Assembly: GCA_958450365.1 (NCBI GenBank)
Contig: CAUEEP010000727.1
Span: 2,759,227 to 2,823,226, forward strand
Reading direction: 5' to 3'
Length of the DNA stretch: 64,000 nt
From: Mesorhabditis belari
Taxonomy: Eukaryota; Nematoda; Chromadorea; Rhabditida; Rhabditidae
This document shows positions 13,300 to 26,200 of the stretch, piece by piece. Position numbers and translations under genes: made by a program. The notes beneath the pieces were generated by a model that made no database searches, was not told the DNA's origin, and was given only the letters and a program-made list of their open reading frames with translations. Position 1 is the stretch's first letter. Every line of letters begins with the position of its first letter.

Positions 13300-14157
13300 T
13301 CTTGCATCGATTACCTAGAAGTTGCGATTTTCTTAAATAGCCATCCTTAGATTTTCTTACAAAAAGATATTCAGTTGAATGATAGAAAATTAATTTCGAA
13401 ACATTAAATGACTATAAACACTTTTTGTTGAGCAATTAATTGGATTAATTAATTGTCAGTCTTTCAATATCATTTAACACGTTAAACGTTTTAACTTGGT
13501 TTTATGTCTTTGTTTCGCTAGGCATTGCGCAAAAGTCGAAAAGAAATGCACTTGCAATTGTTTTTTGTAAGTGTCACCGCGCCTAGACGTTGAAATAATC
13601 GCGAGTAAATATCATTGAAAGAAAAGTACGAAGTCCACAACAATAGCAAAACAAAAATTCATAGCACTAACAAAAAAAAGTGCGACGCGAATAAAACGAA
13701 TAAAAAATGCGGTTGTTGTTGAGAGGGGAAATGGAGAAAATCAATAGAAGGGCCTGGAGGGGAAAAGACCAAAAAGAAGGGGCCCCACACATGTGCCGCA
13801 GCTGTGCCTGCGGGCAAAAAAACGGGCTTGGTTAAAGGCTTCAGAATTTTTTTCATATTTAAAAGCTTTGGCCACACAAATTTCCCTTGTTTTTGGCGTG
13901 TCCAATCGTTTTCCATCTCCTTTTTTCGTGTAGACTTGATCTACAGACTACGATCGCAAACACAAACACCTAAAATCTCTCTCTTTCCCTCGGAGAGTCC
14001 GCCCAAAATTTTGTGGCAATTGATTTACGTTTCATCACATGCACTTTATGCATTGCCCAACTTTATTTTCTTGACTTGAAACTTTTATTTTTGACATTGC
14101 TTTAAGTTAATCATTCTTGTTTGTTTTCAGGACTTTCGATCTCTCGATTGCAGCAAA
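13300..14157. other. Divergent intergenic region, Tuba-like / IFRD-like
   Basis: This 0.86-kb gap separates the starts of two oppositely transcribed genes and should hold both promoters. No clear TATA box. A TTGTTTTCAG acceptor at 14121-14130 stands just before the IFRD start codon and is either a trans-splice site or the end of a 5' UTR intron. No conserved gene is seen. Confidence 0.5.
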
Positions 14158-16186
14158 ATGGGCAAAGGAAGGAATAAGAATCGAGACAACGAGAATACGT
14201 TGGCTTTTGGAAATGCACCAAAAAAGAAAGGTAACTTTTTCGTTAACTACTTTAAAAGGTTAGTTGAGCTGAATTAAAATTGTTTCCTTGATGGTTTAAT
14301 CTTTATGCGTTTGTTAAACCGTTACGCATGTTTAAATAGCTAATCACATGCCCGTTAATTTTATTTATTTAAGATAAAACGGAGGACTTTGAATCTGATA
14401 GTGATGAATCGGTCTCTACCCACATCACTTTTGATGATGATTTGCAAAGTGTTCGAGGTAAAGAAAGATTATTCAAATACATTAATCTTTTCACATTTAG
14501 GCGACATTGATGGTGATGAAGAAACGTTGATTGACACCCTCAGTGAACATGTGGATAATGCTACACACAAAAAGTAAGATGATCTTTGTGTTTTTTAAAA
14601 CAAAATTGCTTTTTAGCATTGGCATCCGTACAGCTGCTCTGAAACATCTTTTGTTTGGACTTACTTCACGGTTTCTCAGTAAGTTTTTAAATTGTTTGCG
14701 GTGATAAGCTCTGTAACATAAAATTAGAAAGGATTTTATAATATATTTTTAGGGGATTTCATTGCAAAATGGCGAACAACGCTCATCGATATTGCAACGA
14801 AAGGACTGCGGAAAACTGATGAAGAAGTTCTTCTTTGTGCTTCTCTGCTCACTTTGGTTTCATTGCAAGCCGGTTAGTTTTGTGTTTGCTTTCAAATTTT
14901 TATGTTAAATTTTTTAGGCAACGATGTTTCGGGAGATATTGAAGATGCTCTTGCACAATTACGAGTCATTGTTGCAAATCCAGCGAAATCAGAGGTTGGA
15001 CCGACCTGATCTGTTGTAAACTAGATTTCTTTAGGCTATTCGGGCACATTGTGCGTTATGCCTCGCTTTGGCTACATTTGTTGGAACAGACAGTGAAGAA
15101 AGCACAATCCAAGCTGTTAGGGTAAGTATTCGTTGTGCTTGCGATTAATAGAAAATTTGTATCTTTTAGACACTGAGGCAAGCATGGGCAGGCACAAAGT
15201 CGACCACAACTTCGTGGAGACTTTTTGATATCGCACTTTCAGGATGGGCTTTATTGTTGCAGGTTTGGACTTGCCGTGCCATGGTTCACATCAATTAATT
15301 ACAGAACTGCGCAAGTGAAGCCTTTTCTTCGGCTGTTGCAGAACAACCAAAAATCGTATCTTATTTGGAGGCAAACTCCATGGAGATTCGAGTTGTTGGT
15401 AAATATATGTCATTTTTAAATTGTAATTCTGCTTTTAGCTGGAGAAGTTTTATCCTTTCTCTACGAGTTTGTTGATGAATATCAAGAAGGCTTTCGATTT
15501 CCAAATCATAACCATCTGATTGAGGTACTTTTTGATTAATGACGATTATGGAACCTTCGTTTAGATTCTTGGTGGTCTACTTAGTGACAGCACGAAATCA
15601 AAAGCAAAACGAGATAAACGAATTCAGAAGTTCACGTTGAGGTTGTTTGTCCTTAAAATTTTGCATTGTTTTGAAATTTTTAGACAAGTTTATTCATTCA
15701 TCAATGGCGGAGAATTTCCTTCACTGAAGATCAAGTTCAGCACACAAGAAAGTCTCGAATTAAACTCTTGCTCAAGCAAATTACTCTACGATCTTTGCAC
15801 AGATGTAAGTTGTTTGTGTCACGGATATTGACTTGTTTCTACAGCCTTGGTTGTTAACGTGCGCTTTTAAGCTTGTTATTTAGCTCCTTCGAGGAGGCAT
15901 GATGCAACAACTGAAAGAGAATGAGTTTCTACGGGAACTTTTTGAGTTGGGTCCACCAGCGCCGCCTGTGACATCGGATGAACGGATATCAAAAGCCCAT
16001 CGGGTAGGCTATGTTTGCGTTTTTGAGTAGAAATTTTCTTTGCTTATAAATGAACATGATGAAATTTTTAAAATTCTAGTTTATTAAAAAGCTGGCATTT
16101 AGATGGCAGTTCACGATGCAGCATCAAAAGTCCGAAATCAACAACGAGGCAAGCAACGAGACAAGCGGATGAATATCGATTATTGA
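14158..16186 (+). CDS. IFRD family protein (interferon-related developmental regulator)
   Basis: Complete gene. ATG at 14158 lies 27 bp after a TTTTCAG acceptor; TGA at 16184-16186. Exons: 14158-14230, 14374-14457, 14501-14573, 14617-14678, 14753-14872, 14918-14994, 15035-15121, 15170-15262, 15305-15398, 15439-15524, 15565-15641, 15684-15804, 15884-16003, 16103-16186. The protein begins with a basic stretch (MGKGRNKNRDNENTLAFGN), has an acidic segment (DFESDSDESVSTHITFDDD), then helical repeats (IGIRTAALKHLLFGLTSRFL, SWRLFDIALSGWALLLQ), and ends with the IFRD C-terminal block (KSKAKRDKRIQKFTLRQVY, then a basic tail). IFRD1/IFRD2 proteins act in transcriptional co-regulation and at inactive ribosomes. 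The cell role here is inferred from the family. AATAAA at 16715-16720 is a plausible poly(A) signal. Confidence 0.93.
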
Positions 16187-17449
16187 TGCGTGCCGTCTTG
16201 ACCAAAGCCTATGCAAATTTAAACTTAATGGTAGGCTTTTCATGTTAGGAGAATTTTGAAAATTTCGTTCTAATATGGCCTTCATCGTTTCTGCTTTGTT
16301 TTAATTCTTTGAGCGCCTCCAACTCATTGGCATTTTAAGATTTTTTTTTTCACTTTTACTTTTGTTTGTAAAAGATTTATTCCCTGCAGGGCATGTGTGT
16401 TTTTGGCTTTTCAAAATTTCTTTCTTAAACTCTACTACTTTCATTTCATGTCTGGGTTGTACTTTCTCCGGTTTATTAGGTGGACTCAGTTTGGCTTTTC
16501 GTGTAGCTTTCTGAGTTAATTTTTCATTCAATTTACATAAACTGCCCAATTTTGTGTAGTACAAATTGAGTTCACCGCTTGAATAACTAATTCTCCAAAT
16601 GAATTCCCGTTTTAGGCCAAGTATTATCATGTATCACAATGTGGTTAGATTCGCTAGGTCCTTTTGAATGAGAAATTTTATTTTTTTGTTGTATAATTTT
16701 TCAATTGTTTTATTAATAAAGTTTACGTTAAAAACACTAAAAAAGGTACAGTTTTTAGAAGTTTGAACGAAATCGGGTGGAAGCTAAGACATTGTTGACT
16801 TCAAATTTGTTAGATGTTAGCTGATTTCGAGTTACCGGCGATGAATTCATCTTTTCTTCATCCCGTCTTCTTGCCTTTTCATCATTTGTGTCGGTGTGGG
16901 CAGCGAATGTTTGTTTTGTTTGAGTTGCTTCTTCTCTTTGGCTCTTCTCGTCGTTTTTTTTTGCTTTAGGTTCATCTCTTCAACACAGTTACTTCTTGCC
17001 TTTTCTTTTTTCTAAAAAAGAATACTCTCCAGGATGACTTCTCTTTCCTGCCGTGCTTTCCTCTTCACTCAATCCACCCTCAGCCGAGAGAAACCGCAAA
17101 AAAACTCCTTTCATCACAAATTCACAGCTTTTTATATTTTTCAAGTACTACAAAAGTTTTGGCTTCAAATTGATAACATGTTTATCCTTTTTTGCATTAC
17201 CTGTAACTTTTTCTCCATTAACTCCCAGGTCTCTTTTCAAAACGAAATTTCCCTCTTTTGATGCAGAGTTCCCCCGCACACAACACAAAAAAATCGTTTT
17301 TCGGCGATCCGATCAAAAATTTCTCTACCTGTCAAATGGGATTTACAATGGTTATGTCAACCTCTTTCTATTGCCAATCTCCAAAACAGTTCTCTTTTAA
17401 ATTTAAAAATCAATATTTCTATCGATTAGCTTTCCTTTTTTTTCAGGGA
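16187..17449. other. Intergenic, 3' end of IFRD and upstream of UGT
   Basis: Contains AATAAA at 16715-16720. Pyrimidine-rich DNA precedes the UGT start, with TTTTTTTTCAG ending at 17446, three bases before its ATG, as expected of a spliced-leader acceptor. A 109-codon minus-strand open frame at 16301-16630 has no recognisable domain and is not called. Confidence 0.5.
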
Positions 17450-20400
17450 ATGCTCTACCCCTTAATAGTTTGGGCTTTTTTGTGTCTTCAGCAAGTGAGC
17501 GGGAAAAACGTTTTGGTGTACAGTACGACTATCGGGTGAGTGTCTGTTTTTGGTATTCATATTTATCACATTTGCATGCTGTAAGGTCGACAGTAGGCAA
17601 CCGTAGGCTTAATAAGCTTTTAGTATCGAAAGTCACGGTTATGGTAAAACACTCCAGGGTGTTCAAGAATTACGGGCACTTTTTCTCAAGTGCGTAGCTC
17701 GCCTACAGTTAACCATTCCCCATAAAACTTTTTTGGTAGAATTTACTGCTTTTTTCAACACTTTACTTCGATACTTTACTCAGAAACTCAAAATTTGGCA
17801 ATTCTATAGAACTTCAAATCTCCAAAACTCGAGAGCCTCTGGGACACGGACCAAATTTTGAACTTAAAGAATTACTTTAATAATGACTACCCGATCATGA
17901 ATGAAACACTTGTAAATACCTAAATTATAAATTTGAAAACCTTTTGAGCTACCCTAGGCGGAGCTACGCACCAGAGAAAAAGTGCCCGTAATTCTTGAAC
18001 ACCCTGTAGACAAATTGAACAATCAAGTTCACAGACACTCTCACGTGAAATTCCACAACAAATTGGCGGATCTGCTGGTGGATGCCGGGCATAAAGTGGT
18101 GAGATTGGAACAAGGTTAATATTGAAATTTTCATAATTAAAGGTGATTCTGTTGAGTGAACAAAATCCGAATATTAAAATCGGAGAGACGAAAGCTGAGG
18201 TGATCACCGTGCCCGCCTCGGAGGAAACGATCGCTATTCAGGTTTGGAGACGATCAAAATGTGCAATAAGCCGACATTTATCGTAATTACATTCAACAGA
18301 ATGCCACTATATACTCGACCTGATACTAGATGAATTTATGCATCAAGTGGGCTAGTTTTGCAGCCAGCTTAGTACCTGATCCAATATTTTATTTTATAAT
18401 ACAGCAGTTTTTGGATTTGGTAACAAGTCAGTAACCCTGGTACTGCAAGTACTATATCTGTAGGAGCTGGGAATAGACTGCAAAATGGACAATTGCTAAA
18501 TCTTTTAATATGAATTGTTTATCAATAAATTGAATTCTTGTAAAATTTATACGGATTCGAAGGGTTAAACCCCAAAAAGCAAACTAAAAACTAAACCTGA
18601 ACGATTACTCAAGCTTCAAATTCCAGGATGCCGGCGAGAAAGCGACCCTGGTCGGCTTTTGGACCTCGGACATTCACGACTTGTCGAGTGCCATCTCAGT
18701 TTCTATTGTATTTTTAAATTTTAAAGCCATCTTTTAGGTGTTCAATGAGATCTCCAACATGGCCACCTCGCAATGCCGAAGTAGTTAAGTAAAACCCAAA
18801 AGTTACAGAGATTTCAGAGACTTTGGCCTTTCCTGGTTTGTTCGATCGCTTAAAGCAGCATGAATTCGACGTGGCCCTCTCGGAGAGTTGGGATCTTTGT
18901 GGATTTGGTTAGTAATTAAAAATTGATAAAAGCTATGAATTTACAGGATTATTTTATCAGCTGGGAATCACGAAGTACGCGGTGACAATGACGAATCATT
19001 TGGAGGAGGGAGCTGCTGCCATTCTTGGAGTCCCGAATGCTCTGTCTTGGGTTCCAGGTTGAAATCAGAAACATATGTAATTACGGTAGCTTTTCAAAGA
19101 TAAAAAGGCATAAATCAAATATTTTCTTTTCTAAAACGTGTCAATTGTCGAAAACTGCCGCAATGCTTGCCTCAGCTTGTTCAATCTTCGTTTAAATCTG
19201 TGAAAGTTCATGAAAGTTATCAAAAGATACAGAAGTAGATGGATAACGGAAGGATTGCGGTAGTTTTTGAAAGGTGAAAGATTTTAGAAAGAACAAAGGA
19301 GTTTAAAAAATTTTATCTTTGGTAAAAGTGTATCAAATACCATTCTACTACAACTCTTGCCCTTTCAGCTGTCGAAATGGGCACCACGCCAAAGATGAGT
19401 TTCATGGAAAGAATCCAGAACCTTCGAGCTGCTCATATTAGTCATGAAGTGATTTCCCATGAAAAACTGAGCTCTAATAAACCTTTTCAGATTTACGATC
19501 TTCTCATCAACAATATGCAGAGCATTTTCGACGCGAAATACGAAGAATTCGCTTCGTTTAGAGTCGGAATGAATTGGGTTTTCAGCAAGCATTCTATTAA
19601 CTTTTAGGACTTGTTAGCGAATTCTTCGCTGATCTTCACGAACAGTGATCCACTTATCGATTTTCCAAGACCGACACTTCACAAGGTTTTTATCCAATGT
19701 ACATATACTGTAAAAGTCCAGCTCTTTCACTACAGTAGACTAAAATCAAAACTGAATATCTTTAACTCTAAAAGCTTTTAGATATTCAGTCTTAAGACTT
19801 TTTCTGGCATACTTTAGTGAGTGTATCTTTAAGAAAGAATCAAACAACCACTTTTCAGGTGATCGACTTGGGTGGAATCACAGTACCTCCTCGGTTCAAC
19901 AATCTCACTTCGGTATTTGTTAAAATTTAGATTCCAAATAACATTTCTTTTCAGGATTGGGAGAAAATCCTTTCGAGAAGATCGCGAACAGTTCTTGTCT
20001 CTTTTGGTGAAGACTTTAGACACTTTCATAACTGTATCAATCTAGGCACGGTAGCGAAGGCTTTTGCGATGCCCGACGACTACAAGAAAGGAATCATGGG
20101 AGCGATGGACGAGTTTCCTGATGTGAGACAAGTTTACTTTGTCATTATACCGTCACTGAGCTAAAGCTGATGGCACTGAAAACGAAAATAAATTACACTT
20201 GCAGGTAACATTTATCATGAAATACGAGAGACCCGAGGATGGACTGGATGGCGAAAGAAAAAATGTGGTGTTGACAAGATGGATGCCACAGAATGAACTG
20301 CTCGGTAGGTGGATTATTTCTATGATCATTCATAGCTTATCCAACATCTGACAATTAGAGAAAGTTAGAGCTCTAAGAATCTTCGCAAGATCTACGAAAC

Positions 20401-21693
20401 TAATACAAGCAAACAAAGCGTTGAAAAATTAATTTAATCATTGCTTAGGCGATGATCGAGTCGTGGCGTTGATTACTCATTGTGGAGCTGCCAGTATGCA
20501 TGAAGCTGCGGCTCGGGCCATTCCGGTAAATGATGAAAAAGATTACTGTAGAAAAATGATAAGATAATCGGATATTGTCAGTTAGCCTACAGTGAAAGCA
20601 ACACCCCCAACAGCTCAAAATTTGGCTCAAAATCCCAACAGCATCACTTTTTCGATAGGTTGTGGCGATTCCACTCTTTCACGATCAGATGCGAAACGCT
20701 CGCCTCATCGAGAATGCTGGTTTTGGAGTAATGTATGTCGTAAATGAAAAATGCATTAACTTTTAAGTTCAGCTTCGACAAAATGAAGCTCGGTGACAAG
20801 GGTGCTTTGGCTGAAGCGATTCGAGAAGTGATTGACACGAAGAAGTTAGTAAAATAGATTCAGAGCTAAGCCGAGATGACATTTAGATACAAAAAACGAG
20901 CCGATGAAGTCTCCGGGATGATCCAGAATCGACCATTCACAAGCGAGGAGCTTTTCGTGAAAAATGTCGAATTTTTGGCTGCTCACGGGCCACTGAAGAA
21001 CTTGGATCCGTATTCGAGGAAGATGGGCTGGGTGAGGAGTAGAGTGCCATTTAGAAACGACACTTACAAATAGTTAGAATCGCGAATAATCAAACTCAAA
21101 TCACCTACGTAGTGCTAATGTTACTGTAGTCCTAAATGGGCCATGGTAAGATCTAAATATTACATCGATTTAGTCAAATTCTCAGAGAAATGCATTCAGC
21201 CAATTCCTTCGTATAGATTTTTCTAGGTTCTTATGAAAAACACGTGTTTTCACTCTCGAATTTGCTTGAAATTGAGCCCAAAGTGACTTAAAAAGATAGG
21301 AAATTGAACAATAAACACTTTTTATTTAGAGCGAAATATAGATTAATTGGTGAATTTGTTATTTTGCAACGAAAGTACGAAAAGGAACGAAAAGATTTAT
21401 TCACCAACCTAATAAGTGCGATTTATCATTTAGCTCGAATACTACAATGCGGATATTGTGCTGGCCGCCTTTGGAGGAATCGTATTTATTTTGGTGAGAT
21501 GAAAAAGCAGTAACTTTAGGAGTTAGGAGTTTTGCAAAGACTGAGCTTTTTAACTTCAAGTGTTCCCCAGTATTCTCCCAATTTCCAGATAGCGTTCGCT
21601 TTATGTTTGTGCTTGGTGTGTTTCTTCATCCAGCAAAGACGAACGAAATATCGGAGATGCGATGATCCTGACGATTATTTCTTGCACTCGTAA
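17450..21693 (+). CDS. UDP-glucuronosyltransferase (UGT), ER membrane
   Basis: Transfers glucuronic acid or glucose from a UDP-sugar to small lipophilic compounds in the ER lumen. The ATG at 17450 follows TTTTCAG directly. Signal peptide MLYPLIVWAFLCLQQVSG. Main exons: 17450-17535, 18035-18098, 18143-18241, 18627-18698, 18738-18780, 18818-18907, 18947-19057, 19369-19577, 19608-19685, 19859-19912, about 19955-20007, then seven or more to 21693. Landmarks: HSHVKFHNKLADLLVDAGH at the N-terminus; the donor-sugar signature WMPQNELL near 20280; THCGAASMHEAAARAIP near 20475; VVAIPLFHDQMRNARLIENA near 20660. The C-terminal TM (VLAAFGGIVFILIAFALCLC) is followed by a basic cytosolic tail (QQRRTKYRR) and TAA at 21691-21693. 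In the signature the usual HGG reads HCG, an unusual substitution at a donor-binding position. Intron 1 carries a foldback. Confidence 0.92.
17653..18007. repeat. MITE/foldback in UGT intron 1
   Basis: The left arm from 17653 (CAGGGTGTTCAAGAATTACG, then GGCACTTTTTCTC) is repeated in reverse complement ending near 18007. Arms are about 50 bp and the total is 355 bp. The right arm ends about 28 bp before UGT exon 2. Confidence 0.78.
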
Positions 21694-21969
21694 AGGCTTT
21701 GATAAATGACTATTCACATGTTTTCATTTTTTGCATCAAGAATCTCGAAAATAAATCTCTGGGAAAATAAATGATCATTATGCAAAAGTAGCTTGAAAAA
21801 TTCTATTTAGAGCGACATTAAAAATCTAAGAATATCATCTCAAAGCTCTCACAAAATACTACAAAAAACTAATTGGGATCGATTTATTTGGATGCGATCT
21901 AACGGGAGAAAAATGAGAAAACATTCGTTGGCCAAGACTTTTTTGACGACTGTATCTATCCAGACTTTT

Positions 21970-22185
21970 CTGTGACTTTGATAATCACAGAAATCTCTGT
22001 GACTCTGATAGTCACAGACTCCTCTAACACAGATTTTCACAAGTTACAGAGATTTAAGCGAATTTTTTCTCATAGTCCTGCCGTAGCTTTGCCTGATAAT
22101 CTGTCTACTCAGACAAGTCACAGAGATTTTTGTGATGATCTGAGTCGAGATTCGATACAAAAGTCACAGAGATTTCTGTGAACAA
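21970..22185. repeat. Cluster of TCACAGAGATTT / TCTGTGA inverted motifs
   Basis: At least six copies of CACAGA or TCTGTG, several as near-perfect short hairpins such as TCTGTGACTTTGATAATCACAGA. The outer copies are also inverted relative to each other around about 22065. No coding capacity. Confidence 0.6.
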
Positions 22186-22395
22186 ATGAACAAAAACAAA
22201 CAAATTAAAAATATTCAGCTGATGGACCTTATAATACCTTATAGCTTATAATTCACAGCAAATCTCGCAGTTTTTTTGCTAAAAAACGTCTTGTACTCGC
22301 GCTCTTGAAGTCGCTTGCTCGAAATCATTCCACCTTTCTCACCATTTCTTTACAATTTAAAAGTATTCGATCAAAAATTGTTAAAATTATTTGAC

Positions 22396-22657
22396 TACCG
22401 TAATACCTTTAATAGTAGCGCTCCCCGTACAGCCGCATAGTCTTAAAAACTTTTAACTAAATCATTTCTTTCTAAGCGCCCATAATTTCTAAAAACGCAT
22501 TTTTGGTATCAAACAATAGCCCTGAATTTCAGCTTTATACTTAAGCGCACACTGTAGCATAAACGGGTGGCGAGAAAAATGCGTTTAAAGTTAGACGACG
22601 CGACGCTCCGACCGTCATTATGCGGAGGGGGCGCTACTGTTACAGGTATTACAGTAG
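22396..22657. repeat. MITE, diverged TACCGTAA family member
   Basis: Begins TACCGTAATACCTTTAATAG and ends GGTATTACAGTA, with inner inverted blocks AGCGCTCCCC and GGGGGCGCT. Diverged from the 6683 and 25473 copies but with the same layout. Confidence 0.6.
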
Positions 22658-22794
22658 TAGCTAACAATCATTTTCGCAACTTCATACTTCTCTACCTAGA
22701 TTTTCGCATTTTTAAAATCATTGACACTGCTTGCTGTCTTTTTATTTTTTATTGTGGAAATTTACTTTACAATGCTTTTTCACGTACAATTTTA

Positions 22795-23180
22795 GGTACT
22801 TTGGTGGTTGGGAGGGGCCACTTTTATCCTGGCTTAGTTAAAGCTCATGTTTTGAGTTATTGTATTGATCCTTTTATCTATTCTAGAATAATCAAATATG
22901 CTTGATAGATTGGTGACTATTTTAGCAAGTTTTTGGCAATTCTAGCCTAATCTCATGTACCTTAACCACCAAACGCTACCTCAAGCTGCTTAGACTTGAA
23001 AATCAAATAATATGAAACTGAAAGCAATATGAAACTTGAAACATGTTGTAAATGCGCTAAAAGTATAAGCATATTTGATTACCCTAAAATAGGTAGATAA
23101 AAGGTATCAATACAACCACTCAAAACATTAGATCCAATTAAGCCAGGATAAAAGTGGCCCCTCCCAACCATCAAAGTACC
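22795..23180. repeat. Foldback element, about 115-bp arms
   Basis: Left arm GGTACTTTGGTGGTTGGGAG (22795) is the reverse complement of the right arm ending at 23180 (CTCCCAACCATCAAAGTACC). The match runs inward through GGCCACTTTTATCCTGGCTT and on to about 22910. It ends about 40 bp before the kinesin start codon, so it may bear on that promoter. Confidence 0.8.
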
Positions 23181-23221
23181 GTCTTTTTAAGTCTTCTAAA
23201 GTTTTTTTATTTCAGATAACG

Positions 23222-26200
23222 ATGCCGTCATCGGAGCGGCTACGTCGTGAACAACCAAAAAGTCGCGAACAAGAGCGAAGAAACAATCAAGCGGACGAAC
23301 AGGTGTGTTACTGCGTCATTTTGTTGCCGTAGAGTTATATTTTCACAGTTTTTTGCTTTGAGTTGGTCTGTTGGATTTCAGTTTCCACTTTAGGCAACGG
23401 GTATTCGGCTCCAAAATCAACACCAAAGCACAGGGGCATCTATGGATGATGAACAAGTTGGTAGTTTGCTTTTGCAATTTTCTATTTGTAATTAGTTGCG
23501 GTAGAGTATAAGTAAATTCGTCACAGCACAGTGTAAGTAAATTGCTATTGTAAATCTTTGTTTGTCCCTGGTACAATATAATTTAACAGTTGTATAGAAA
23601 CATTTGTACAATGGTAGATTGAAAATATTCAAGCTTTCAAGTGTCTAGTGAGCACCCTTGTCATACGCTTTGCTTGAGTTGCATATTTTTGATGATGAGT
23701 TAAGATATTATAGAATCAATTAAGGCACCATTGTTCAACTCTTTAAATGCCATTGGTAAAGTCTATCACGTTACCTCGTTGATCATGACCATTAAAAATA
23801 TGGACTTTTTGGGGGAAAAATAAGAGAGAAGACAGAGAAAAATGGCGCGAATCTGATTCATTCAAAAATCTGCCCTTGCACCATGAAAACGGCTAAACCA
23901 AGCTCATGCTTTTAAAAATTTGTATTTTTTCAAACTTAATTACCTTAAAATCTATTTTACATAACCTTAATAATTTATTTATTTGATAGTACTTTTTTCA
24001 GAAAATGAAGAAAGGACAAACGCCAACGAAGAATGTGCAAGTGTGCGTGAGGATCAGGTATTTTCATGGATTTCGTATTATTTGTAAAGCAAAAGTTTAA
24101 GTGCATATATTTTCTAGATAATTCCAACGCTAAATCGTTAGCAAAATACCATTCAGCCATTTTTAGACCTGTGATGGATCGAGAAGCAAAAGAGGCGATA
24201 AAATGTGCGAAGAATGACCGAACGATCACGGTTAAGGGGAAGATTTATGGGCCATTTGATCAGGTGAACAATTTAAAATTTAGTCCAACATCTATAAATG
24301 CTATTTTTTTCAGGTATTTCCCGAGACGACTCAACAACCCGAGGTGTACGATAAGGTGGCGAAAAAGCACGTCGAGCTCGTCCTCGCTGGCTACAACTGC
24401 ACCATATTTGCGTGAGTTCAAAAATTGGATACGCGAACTAACTTTACTAACTCCATCACATTATTGACCAGATAATTCGTCTATGGCTATTGTTCTATAT
24501 CTATAGTACTCAAATTCTTAACTATAAGGATATCACTCCCAAAAAAGTATTTCTTATCACCTGCTTGCCTTATGGATTACATGACAACCTGGCCTGGCTT
24601 ACAGTCATGACTTAAGTCTCAGTTTGAACCGGAACTCAAACTAGAACTAGAAACTAGAACAAACGGAACCCAAAACACTAGAAGCTCTAGTTAGATCCCT
24701 GGTTTTGTTGTATCCAACCAATTTATCTTTGGTTTTCAAAATGACTTGTAAATTTTGTTATTACTGTCATTCTAGTAGAGAACTTAGCTATTTTTTTAGC
24801 TATGGCCAAACTGGCACTGGCAAGACGTACTGTATGGAGGGTGGAGCTGATAAAGCGTACTCGGGAAATTGGAAAACCGATCCAAATCTTGGAATCATTC
24901 CACGAGCAATGGAGCACATCTTTGATACACTGGAGGCTGAGGTTTAATAAAAACGATCCATCTACACATTAACAAATTACAGGGAGTCGAAGAATACTGT
25001 GTGAGAGTCTCGTATCTTGAGATCTACAATGAGGAACTCTTTGATCTGTTGGCCGCAAATCATGAGGAGGGAGAAAGATTGAGATTGTTTGAAGATCCGA
25101 TCAAGAAGGTAACAATAGTGATATTTATGGATAAGCATTTTTCTTTTGTGCGGTTGTATAATACTAATCAGTCAACCATTTTGGACTCTGACTTGCCTTG
25201 TCCTGGCTACCTTTTTAACCAACTCGGACATCTAGTTAGCTACTGTTGGATATTGATAGGAAGTCAAGCAATTCGTGTGTTTTAATGTCATTTAAGCTCG
25301 GGACAACGAAATTCTTTAGGGATCCGTAATCATTTCGGGAGCCGAAGAAGTGCCCGTTCAGACGAGAGAAGAAGTCTTCAAAGTGCTTCAACGCGGTGCG
25401 GAGAGAAAAAGAATGGCGTCAACACTGATCAACAATCGGTCAAGGTTTGTTTATACGATAAATGATACAATATACCGTAAATTGTATCATTTATCGCTCT
25501 AATAGAAGCCCCCTATAGGAGCGTCGCGTAGTCTAATTTTACTCTCAAACAAACGCTCATATCTCGACACCAGTACGTTTATTTCTGCGTGCTTAGGTAT
25601 CAAATTAAAGTAGAGAGGATAGGTGATTTTTGTGGTAAAAAAGTGGCAAAAAAGCCGATTTTTCATCATGTTTCAATCATTTTGTTCTAAGTGCTGGTTA
25701 ATGCTAAAAATATGTGCGATATCTCAAAAAATTACCCATCCTCTACTTTAATTCGATACTCAAGCGCGCCAAAAACAAATGTCTGAGCGCCGAGATATGT
25801 GCGATTCTTTGAGTGTAAACTTAGACTACGCGATGCTCCTATGGGTGGGGGCTTCTATTAGAGTATTTACGGTAATTGCTATTATGTACTGCAGCTATAT
25901 CACAAAAATCCACCATATATCAAATCATATGATTCAGTCGCTCACACTGTGTCTTCGTTGTCAATATTGCCACTCGTGAAACAACACTCGAGGGTGAAGA
26001 GCTCGTTCGTCAAGTGAGTCTTTGATTCTAGCTTTATATCCGTATTCTATAGGCAAATTCAAAATTGTCTGTTAGAACATAAGCTTAAAGACTTGCAGAA
26101 TATTGTGTACAACTTTGCAGGGTAAATTGAATCTCGTCGATTTGGCCGGCTCGGAGTCGATCGGTCGAAGTGGAGCTTCCGGAGCTAGGGCAAAAGAAGC

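Larger units (their letters stand above)
21694..23221. other. Intergenic region dense in inverted repeats
   Basis: No gene is seen between the UGT stop and the kinesin start. It contains a run of short palindromic TCACAGA/TCTGTGA motifs at about 21970-22185, a TACCGTAA-type MITE at 22396-22657 and a foldback at 22795-23180, listed separately. A TATTTCAG acceptor stands 6 bases before the kinesin ATG. Confidence 0.6.

Noticed and set aside
13659..14079. Open frames on both strands between Tuba and IFRD
   Set aside because: Low-complexity, no family features, and placed in the shared promoter region.
16301..16630. Minus-strand 109-codon open frame after IFRD
   Set aside because: No domain, no splice context, and it overlaps the likely 3' UTR of the IFRD gene.
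21970..22185. CRISPR-like array of short repeats
   Set aside because: Repeats are short, irregularly spaced and in both orientations, and the DNA is eukaryotic.
24066..24467. 133-codon frame as a separate gene
   Set aside because: It is read-through of a kinesin exon (24167-24263) into its introns; the kinesin frame and splice sites explain it.
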